A stretch of DNA of 11,845 nucleotides from Bacteroidales bacterium (GTDB lineage Bacteria; Bacteroidota; Bacteroidia; Bacteroidales; P3). Location: positions 1 through 11,845 of the forward strand of contig CAAGNU010000272.1 in assembly GCA_900771365.1 (NCBI GenBank). The letters are read 5' to 3'. The position numbers and the translations under genes were made by a program. Below, piece after piece: positions 6,282 through 11,845 of the stretch (the first letter of the stretch is position 1; each line of letters begins with the position of its first letter). The notes under the pieces are model-generated. The model was not told the origin of the DNA and did not search any database. It saw only the letters and a program-made list of their open reading frames with translations.

Positions 6282-6844
6282 CGCAGCTCCTTTTGGCATC
6301 TAAGTCGCCCAGGCGTCGCGAACTCTTAGCCAGCCTCGGGCTTCCGTTCCGTATCGTCGACATTGATGTTAACGAGCATTTTGATGTGCTCCCTCCCGCT
6401 TCGCAGGTCGCACAGCTCCTGTCTGAACGCAAGTCTCAGGGCTACATGCAGCCTTTGCAGCCCGAGGAGGTCCTCGTAACGGCAGACACCGTTGTGGTGC
6501 ATGAAGGCCGCGTGCTGGGCAAGCCGCACGAGAGGGCTGAGGCTGTGGCCATGCTGCAGGAACTCTCAGGCGAGGTGCATCAAGTGTACACGGGAGTGTG
6601 TCTTCGAAGCAGCCAGACTTCGGTTTCTTTCACAGAGTGCACCCATGTCCACTTCCGTCCGCTCACAGGGGATATTATCGACTACTATGTGGACAACTAT
6701 AGGCCCTTTGATAAAGCTGGGGCCTACGGCATACAGGAATGGATAGGCATGGTGGGCGTGGAACGCATAGAGGGCTGTTTCTATAACGTTATGGGGCTCC
6801 CAGTTGGCCGGCTATACGAAGAACTCCAAGTTCTCGTTAATTGA
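6278..6844 (+). CDS. maf: Maf-family nucleoside triphosphate pyrophosphatase (dTTP/UTP type)
   Basis: The 188-aa protein has the expected Maf length (about 190 aa) and motifs: LLLASKSPRRREL at residues 4-16 (phosphate-binding loop with S10, R12, R13), TADTVV at 68-73 with the catalytic Asp70, LGKP at 80-83, and DKAGAYGIQ at 145-153. The last motif favours the YhdE branch, which hydrolyses dTTP, UTP and modified pyrimidine nucleotides to the monophosphate and pyrophosphate, rather than the YceF branch, which prefers m7GTP. The likely role is cytoplasmic nucleotide-pool cleaning; Maf has also been linked to septum control in Bacillus. Translation begins at TTG overlapping the MORN stop codon. 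The 3' end overlaps the convergent recQ gene by 33 bp, and no terminator is seen between them. Confidence 0.93.
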   Translation: MTQLLLASKSPRRRELLASLGLPFRIVDIDVNEHFDVLPPASQVAQLLSERKSQGYMQPLQPEEVLVTADTVVVHEGRVLGKPHERAEAVAMLQELSGEVHQVYTGVCLRSSQTSVSFTECTHVHFRPLTGDIIDYYVDNYRPFDKAGAYGIQEWIGMVGVERIEGCFYNVMGLPVGRLYEELQVLVN

Positions 6845-8671
6845 TACGACTTTCTCGTCAACCATCTGCCGTAGGACCTTGCGGAAGTCCTTTTCGTTTA
6901 CATCTCCCATGGCTGTGAGCAGCTGGTCGGCCTGCATGGGCTGTTGCAGTAGTTTTAAGATGAGCCCGCGAATCTCTTCAGATGATGCTTTCTTCTGAGA
7001 AAGGCACACATCACAGCCGCCACAAGGCCCTACCTCATCACCGAAATAGGCTATGAGTTTCTGGCTTCGGCACGTCTTCGTATCGGTAACATACTCCCGA
7101 ATGGCTTCGAGACGTTTCTGGGCTTGCTTTTTCAGCTCTTTGTAGTGGCTTTCCGTCAGGGTTAGGTCTTTGCTTGGTATGCAGGGTGAGGTGAAGATAA
7201 TCTGCTGTTGCTTTTTCTTGGGCTTGTACTCGATGATTTTCAATTCGTGAAGGTGGAGGAGCCGGTTGCGCACATGTTCCTCTTCTAGAAGCAGCATCTT
7301 GGCGAGTTTCTTCTCCGAGATGGGGACAAAGTCTGAGAACACGCCCTCGCTTTGTCGCAGTAGGAGCGTGATGAGGTCGCTATAGCGGGGTTGCGCTACT
7401 TGAAACTGATAGAGGACGTCGTAGCTGATGGGTATGTGAACCTTCGATAAGGCCTCGTCTTGTTGCGGCAGCATGATGAGCCCTTCACGTTCAAGGAAGC
7501 GGGTAGCGCTGAAGAACTCAACTACGCCGATGTGGTAGATGCTGCACAGCGCTTCGATGTTGAAGTCGAACTGGCAGTCTTCCCCCGAGCCGATAGGTAG
7601 TTGGTAGAAGTTGCACAGCGCTTGGTAGGTGCTGGCTATCCGCTTTTGCGTAGGGAAGCTTATGTCTAAAGTCTCTTGAAGGTTTTCGATGTCGTTATCG
7701 TTATAAAGGACGACAGCGTAGGACTTCTTTCCGTCACGACCAGCACGGCCGGCTTCTTGGAAGTATTCTTCGACGGATGTGGGAATGTCAAGGTGGATAA
7801 CGCATCGCACGTCAGGTTTGTTGATACCCATGCCGAACGCATTAGTGGCCACGATGATTTGTACCTCCCCTTTCATCCATCGCATCTGGGCTATGTCGCG
7901 CTCTTTGATGTCGAGCCCGGCATGGTAGTAGGCTGCGGGCAGGCCGTTTTGAACAAGGTATCGTGCAATCTCTACCGTGCGACGTCGATTTCGGACATAG
8001 ATGATGCTGCACCCGTTTACTTTGCGTAGGATTCGCAGTAGCCGGCCCGATTTGTCCGTCTCGTGGAAGACCATGTAGGAAAGGTTTCTTCGCTCGAAAG
8101 AGGCATGAAAATACTGGCAGTTCCTCAGTGCTAACTGATACTTGATGTCCTCAACAACTGCTGCTGTTGCTGTGGCGGTAAGTGCTATGATAGGTGTGGC
8201 GGGAGCGTAGTCGCGTATTTTGGCAATCTTGAGGTAGTCGGGTCGGAAATCATGGCCCCATTGTGATATGCAATGTGCCTCGTCCACAGCAATTAGAGAT
8301 ACCTTCATTTGGCGAAAATGCTCAATGAAAACCCTTCGTTGCAGCCTTTCGGGTGATATGTATAGCAGTTTGATTTTGCCGTTGATACACTTATTGAAGA
8401 TGATTTCCTGCTCGTTCCCAGTCATTCCGGCGTAGAGGCAGGCTGCTTTGATGCCCCGTTTGCTTAATTCGGCAACTTGGTCCTTCATCAAGGCAATAAG
8501 GGGCGAGATGACGAGGCAGAGGCCTTCTCTCATCAAGGCTGGTATCTGGTAGCATATCGACTTGCCGCCTCCTGTGGGGAACAGCACCAAGGTGTCATGC
8601 CCTTGCATTACAGAGTTGATAATCTCAGCCTGCTGAGGACGAAAATTGTCATGTCCCCAGTATCGTTTCAA
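6812..8671 (-). CDS. recQ: ATP-dependent DNA helicase RecQ
   Basis: This is a 3'-5' superfamily 2 helicase for replication-fork and recombination repair. Counting from the TTG at 8671, it shows FRPQQ (10-14, motif 0), FPTGGGKS (31-38, Walker A, Lys37), DEAH (130-133) with the aromatic-rich CISQWGHDFRPDY, ALTATAT (motif III), and QEAGRAGRDG (motif VI). Cys534, Cys550, Cys553 and Cys556 form the RecQ zinc site, followed by a short C-terminal helical/winged-type segment. I do not see a clear HRDC domain; 619 aa is near the usual RecQ length. The start is a problem: the in-frame codons above TTG encode STTKEALSI, which resembles the N-terminus of relatives, but there is no in-frame ATG before a TGA at 8704-8702. 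An ATG at 8705-8703 lies one base out of frame. The gene either starts at a non-ATG codon or carries a one-base error or mutation. Confidence 0.93.
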   Translation of the reverse strand: MKRYWGHDNFRPQQAEIINSVMQGHDTLVLFPTGGGKSICYQIPALMREGLCLVISPLIALMKDQVAELSKRGIKAACLYAGMTGNEQEIIFNKCINGKIKLLYISPERLQRRVFIEHFRQMKVSLIAVDEAHCISQWGHDFRPDYLKIAKIRDYAPATPIIALTATATAAVVEDIKYQLALRNCQYFHASFERRNLSYMVFHETDKSGRLLRILRKVNGCSIIYVRNRRRTVEIARYLVQNGLPAAYYHAGLDIKERDIAQMRWMKGEVQIIVATNAFGMGINKPDVRCVIHLDIPTSVEEYFQEAGRAGRDGKKSYAVVLYNDNDIENLQETLDISFPTQKRIASTYQALCNFYQLPIGSGEDCQFDFNIEALCSIYHIGVVEFFSATRFLEREGLIMLPQQDEALSKVHIPISYDVLYQFQVAQPRYSDLITLLLRQSEGVFSDFVPISEKKLAKMLLLEEEHVRNRLLHLHELKIIEYKPKKKQQQIIFTSPCIPSKDLTLTESHYKELKKQAQKRLEAIREYVTDTKTCRSQKLIAYFGDEVGPCGGCDVCLSQKKASSEEIRGLILKLLQQPMQADQLLTAMGDVNEKDFRKVLRQMVDEKVVSINENLEFFV

Positions 8672-8709
8672 TATGGATAGAGCCTCTTTCGTAGTGGAAT
8701 ATCATTAAA

Positions 8710-8767
8710 AAATTGACAATTGAGACTGCCGCTTTTTGTGGCGAGCAAGGGTCTCAATTGTCAATTT
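8710..8767 (-). terminator. Terminator of the 925-aa gene, ahead of recQ
   Basis: GTCTCAATTGTCAATTT (8751-8767) is the perfect 17-bp complement of 8710-8726, and a smaller GCCGC/GTGGC hairpin lies in the loop (8728-8742). Read on the minus strand, the stem begins 15 bp past the stop codon of the 925-aa gene and runs straight into a T-rich tail (TTTTTTAATGAT), the form of an intrinsic terminator. It ends only five bases from the out-of-frame ATG of recQ, so recQ would need read-through or a promoter within this short gap. Confidence 0.8.
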
Positions 8768-8782
8768 GATGTTATTATGCGA

Positions 8783-8978
8783 TTATCGAATCAGCGTAAC
8801 TGTGCCCTTCTGGGTGACGATGTCCTCGGTGTTGGGTCTGCGGTAGTAGATAACGTAGGCGTAGGCACCCTGCGGCAGTTTGGTGCCGTCGAGAGCGTTG
8901 CCGTTCCACTTGAAGTGCAGATCGTCGGAGGTGTAGACCAGTCGGCCCATGCGGTCGTAGATGAACACGGAGAAGTTC
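8783..8978 (-). repeat. Sorting-domain copy shared with the upstream paralogue
   Basis: This 196-nt 3' end of the 925-aa gene matches 11650-11845 with only three differences (8837/11704, 8873/11740, 8879/11746). All three fall at third codon positions, so the encoded 64 residues are identical. The match ends exactly at the stop codon: sequence beyond it differs at once. The other limit of the match cannot be seen because the window ends. Confidence 0.95.
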
Positions 8979-11560
8979 TCCTGCTCGTTGGCGGTGTAGA
9001 CTTGGAAGGTGTTGTTGTCGGGACGTTCGGGAGTGAATGCGTTGGGAGCGTAGAAGGTGAACTGGGTGACGGGTATGCGGAAGTTGAGCACGTCGGAGCA
9101 TTCCAGGTCGTTGTAGGCTGCGAGGGTGATGTCCACGGAGTCGGAAGAGACCTCGCCGAAGTTGTGTGTGCAGGGGGAAGTGTACTCCTCAGGGGTGCCT
9201 TCGCTGAAAGTCCAGACGCGGCGCACGCTGTAGGGCGACACATCGGTGAAGGTCACCACGGGATTGTCGGAGTCGACGAACTTGGGGTTCATCTCCACGG
9301 TAGCCACGGGGACGGGGTGGACAGTAATCTGCTCGGTGAGTGGGCTGGAGCTGCAGTCGTTAGTGCCGTGGCCGACGAGGGTGTACACGGTGGTCTCTTT
9401 AGGAGCGACAGTGATTGTTGCGGGACCGTGGCCGAGGGAGTCGAGCAGAGCGTCGAGGGAGGAGTCGGCGGGCGAGGCAGTCCAGGAGTAGGTGAAGGCC
9501 TTTTCAGAGGTCAGCGTGACGCTGTCGCCCTCGCACATGTCGTGGCGGGAGATAGAGAGCGTGGGGTTGACACGATGGATTGTGACAGGAATCCATGCTT
9601 TGCAGCCTCTCTCAAGAGTTGTCACTAAGAGATAATAGGTGGTTGAATCCTGGTTGGGGTAGACGCTGAGCGTTTGTCCTGTGAAGACGGGTGTCCCACT
9701 ATCATCTTGTGAGGTATACCAGTTATAGGAGCAGGCCTCTTCTGTGGATGCGGTAACATTGGTGCTTTGGCCGTTGCATATCACCGTGTCGCCTTCATAC
9801 AAGATTTCGGGATCCTTAAACACCTTGATGGTATCGATAACTTCGGAGGTACATTGGATTTCAAGGTGGGTGTCTACGCTATCGCGGGCGGAGAGACCGT
9901 TGTAGGTGACCATGCGGACTGTGTTCACAGCATTATTGAAAACCTTTTGTACCGTTTGTCCGTGGGGGATGTTGGGAACATCCTCATCGTCGAAATACCA
10001 GTCGCTGCGAACAGAACCTGGGGTATCATCGCGGAGTTCTACTCTTTCGTTTACGCATACTTCCCAGTCAGAAGCCCACATAGTGGGGTGCTGCGGGCGG
10101 CCGAGCACCTTGATGCGGTAGGTGCTGTCGGTGTAGCATTCGTGGTCGTCTCGGTTGAAAGAACGCACTTTTACTGCATACATGCCAGCACTATCCCAAG
10201 TGTGGTATGCGGTACCGCCGATAGCGGAGTCTGCCACGGGTGTGTTGGTGTTAGCGCCTGAGTAGAACCACCATTTCGTGATAGTGGTATCGCAGCCCAT
10301 CATGTCGTTAGGCACATAGCTCTTGTTGGTCAGGCGCAAGCTCGATTCGCAAGATTTCAGTGTGTCGATAGACACAAGGGGTTTGGTGTTGATAACGCGG
10401 ACGTACACTTTGGAGGTGAAAGGCTTCGCGGGATCCATGGCTGAAGTCATGTCGCAGCGGAAGACCATATTGTTTGTCAAACTGTCGCGATTGGGACCTT
10501 CGAGAATACGGAAATCCTCGATGGTACAGTTATAGACATTAGAATCGCAGTTGAGAGCGGTGAAGTTGATAGATGGGTCGACATCGGAGAGGCTGTTGAT
10601 TTCGGAGCCGTCCACATTGCACTTGAACCAGGCGTAGCCGTCCAGTCCTTCGGGTGCGGTGAGGGTCTGCACAGTCTGTGTGGCACCTGCGGGGCATCCC
10701 GAAGTGCTAATCTCCATAGGCTGGCAGTCGCCTGCCACATAGCAATAGCCGTAGTGGCCCGAAGCAGAGCAGTCGCCCATGTAGATTTCGATGCGCACCT
10801 GTTCGTAGAGGTATTTATTCAAATTGATAGCCACCTTGTTCCAATCACGGTAGAATCCGTTTCCGCCCGATCCGCTATAGCTGTGCCAGCCGTTTGTGCC
10901 GTTCACAAGACCTGAACTGGAGACTGCGTAGCACAATGTATCGCTAATCTGCTGCCAGTTTCCATTCTGTTGCTTGGCGACGCGGATGACGAACGAGGGG
11001 TCGCCCGCAGGACCATGACCAGGAGCCTGGACAACGATGGAGTAGTAGATGAAGAGCAGTGCGTTCTGCACGCGCACGTTCATCGTATAATACAGCGCTT
11101 CAGCTTCAGCATTGATGCCGCAGTTGCCTAAACGGATGGACTTCACAAAGTCGCTACCGTATGGTGTGGGACAGTAGGGCAGAGCGTAGTTCACTGCGGG
11201 ATCCTTGCCAGCCTGGGCGCCCGTTCCGGGACCATCCGTGCTTGACATGATGCGAAAGCGTTTGGTGGGGTCAATCGTACTTCCGCAGTAGCTCGTTCCC
11301 CCGTTTCCGGTAGTGTTTGACAACTGGGAAGCAGGAATGATGTCACTCGTCATGTTCACACCCGTTACACCCGTTAATGAATTCGGGGCGAGGTTGGGCT
11401 TGGTGCCCGTCTGCCCGGAATAGTATCCGACAAACGTTCCCGAGGTTGAACCCGATGTGAATGAATTGGGGTTCTTCAGACCAGGGCATGCCGAGCCGGT
11501 CTGAGCGTAGGCACTAATACCAAGGCAGAGCACTAATGTGATAAAAAATAGTTTCTTCAT
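8783..11560 (-). CDS. T9SS cargo protein with PKD/Ig-like domains and type B sorting domain
   Basis: The 925-aa protein has a signal peptide (residues 1-20, ending AYAQ). A large N-terminal region (about 60-285) is rich in Gly, Ser and paired Cys; its segment EQVRIEIYMGDCSASGHYGYCYV suggests a beta-sandwich, possibly ligand-binding, domain. Ig/PKD-like modules follow at about 397-487 (with the AYHTWDSAGMYAVKV strand pattern), 495-580, 585-662, 665-748 and 750-833. The end (834-925) is the CHU_C / gliding-motility-associated C-terminal domain: FYAPNAFTP, then FSVFIYDRMGRLVYTSDD, WNG, LPQGAYAYVIYY. This module sends proteins through the outer membrane by the type IX system, and in type B cargo it typically leads to surface attachment. 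An adhesin or matrix protein is the likely role; no catalytic motif is seen. The T9SS machinery is not in this window. A paralogue lies directly upstream. Confidence 0.92.
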   Translation of the reverse strand: MKKLFFITLVLCLGISAYAQTGSACPGLKNPNSFTSGSTSGTFVGYYSGQTGTKPNLAPNSLTGVTGVNMTSDIIPASQLSNTTGNGGTSYCGSTIDPTKRFRIMSSTDGPGTGAQAGKDPAVNYALPYCPTPYGSDFVKSIRLGNCGINAEAEALYYTMNVRVQNALLFIYYSIVVQAPGHGPAGDPSFVIRVAKQQNGNWQQISDTLCYAVSSSGLVNGTNGWHSYSGSGGNGFYRDWNKVAINLNKYLYEQVRIEIYMGDCSASGHYGYCYVAGDCQPMEISTSGCPAGATQTVQTLTAPEGLDGYAWFKCNVDGSEINSLSDVDPSINFTALNCDSNVYNCTIEDFRILEGPNRDSLTNNMVFRCDMTSAMDPAKPFTSKVYVRVINTKPLVSIDTLKSCESSLRLTNKSYVPNDMMGCDTTITKWWFYSGANTNTPVADSAIGGTAYHTWDSAGMYAVKVRSFNRDDHECYTDSTYRIKVLGRPQHPTMWASDWEVCVNERVELRDDTPGSVRSDWYFDDEDVPNIPHGQTVQKVFNNAVNTVRMVTYNGLSARDSVDTHLEIQCTSEVIDTIKVFKDPEILYEGDTVICNGQSTNVTASTEEACSYNWYTSQDDSGTPVFTGQTLSVYPNQDSTTYYLLVTTLERGCKAWIPVTIHRVNPTLSISRHDMCEGDSVTLTSEKAFTYSWTASPADSSLDALLDSLGHGPATITVAPKETTVYTLVGHGTNDCSSSPLTEQITVHPVPVATVEMNPKFVDSDNPVVTFTDVSPYSVRRVWTFSEGTPEEYTSPCTHNFGEVSSDSVDITLAAYNDLECSDVLNFRIPVTQFTFYAPNAFTPERPDNNTFQVYTANEQENFSVFIYDRMGRLVYTSDDLHFKWNGNALDGTKLPQGAYAYVIYYRRPNTEDIVTQKGTVTLIR

Positions 11561-11596
11561 ATATGCTAAAATTTAATTCTAAACGTCATTTCCTTT

Positions 11597-11634
11597 AATT
11601 GGCATAGGGAGGAATGAGTCCTTCCGTGCCAATT
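11597..11634 (-). terminator. Hairpin between the two T9SS cargo genes
   Basis: AATTGGCA (11597-11604) pairs with TGCCAATT (11627-11634), and an inner stem joins GGGAGGA (11607-11613) to TCCTTCC (11619-11625) with one G-T pair and a small bulge. It lies 15 bp past the stop codon of the upstream cargo gene on the minus strand. No T-run follows the stem, so it may be a leaky terminator or a processing/stability structure that sets the relative expression of the two genes. Confidence 0.45.
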
Positions 11635-11649
11635 GTATTTATTCTTTAT

Positions 11650-11845
11650 TTATCGAATCAGCGTAACTGTGCCCTTCTGGGTGACGATGTCCTCGGTGTT
11701 GGGCCTGCGGTAGTAGATAACGTAGGCGTAGGCACCCTGTGGCAGCTTGGTGCCGTCGAGAGCGTTGCCGTTCCACTTGAAGTGCAGATCGTCGGAGGTG
11801 TAGACCAGTCGGCCCATGCGGTCGTAGATGAACACGGAGAAGTTC
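11650..11845 (-). CDS. T9SS type B cargo protein, C-terminal fragment
   Basis: Only the last 64 codons are inside the window; the gene continues past the right edge. The fragment is the second half of a CHU_C type sorting domain, starting NFSVFIYDRMGRLVY and ending GTVTLIR, identical in amino acids to the end of the 925-aa protein. It is therefore another T9SS substrate, very probably surface-attached. It lies 89 bp upstream of the 925-aa gene on the same strand, forming a tandem cargo pair. The rest of the protein, and how far the similarity extends, cannot be judged here. Confidence 0.9.
   Translation of the reverse strand, partial: NFSVFIYDRMGRLVYTSDDLHFKWNGNALDGTKLPQGAYAYVIYYRRPNTEDIVTQKGTVTLIR

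Noticed and set aside
8720..9628. 302-codon plus-strand frame opposite the sorting domain of the 925-aa gene
   Set aside because: It runs through the terminator hairpin and across a recognisable T9SS sorting domain on the other strand. The translation is Val/Gly-rich with no family resemblance.
11568..11575. TAAATTTT on the minus strand as a -7 element for the 925-aa gene
   Set aside because: It misses the final G of TAnnTTTG, and would place the transcript start at the ATG itself, leaving no leader.

Overview
The window looks like a chromosomal segment of a gut-type Bacteroidales bacterium (Bacteroides, Prevotella or Muribaculaceae relative). Four things point this way. Two divergent promoters carry the Bacteroidota -7 element TAnnTTTG. 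Most genes lack a Shine-Dalgarno sequence. There is a DUF4270 lipoprotein next to a short glycogen-synthase-like protein. There are proteins with the type B (CHU_C / gliding-motility-associated) C-terminal sorting domain of the type IX secretion system (T9SS). Family names are recognised by eye from motifs; no database search was possible.

Layout. At the left edge, minus strand, are an unrecognised 579-aa exported protein and, 20 bp behind it, the first 28 codons of a second exported protein. Their bases look visibly more AT-rich than the rest. About 800 bp of intergenic DNA follows, with one promoter facing each way and two strong inverted repeats. One of these is a 96-bp palindrome built from 11-bp direct repeats. 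Next comes a plus-strand run: the glycogen-synthase-like protein (274 aa), the DUF4270 lipoprotein (421 aa), an exported protein of about 14 MORN-type repeats (396 aa), and a Maf nucleotide pyrophosphatase that overlaps the MORN gene at TTGA. A minus-strand RecQ helicase converges on maf and overlaps it by 33 bp. Upstream of recQ lie a clear terminator, a 925-aa multidomain T9SS cargo protein, and the 3' end of a second cargo gene with an almost identical sorting domain.

How the genes fit together. There are two kinds of content: cell-surface or secreted proteins (579 aa, DUF4270, MORN, the two cargo proteins) and housekeeping genes (maf, recQ). I see no defence system, CRISPR array, transposase, phage gene, tRNA or rRNA. 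The most notable signals are: a 196-nt near-identity between two adjacent genes that covers only their sorting domains; perfectly phased 7- and 8-bp tandem arrays in the gaps of the plus-strand run, one touching a start codon; the 11-bp-repeat palindrome; and the 5' end of recQ, which has no in-frame ATG although an ATG lies one base out of frame where the protein should begin.
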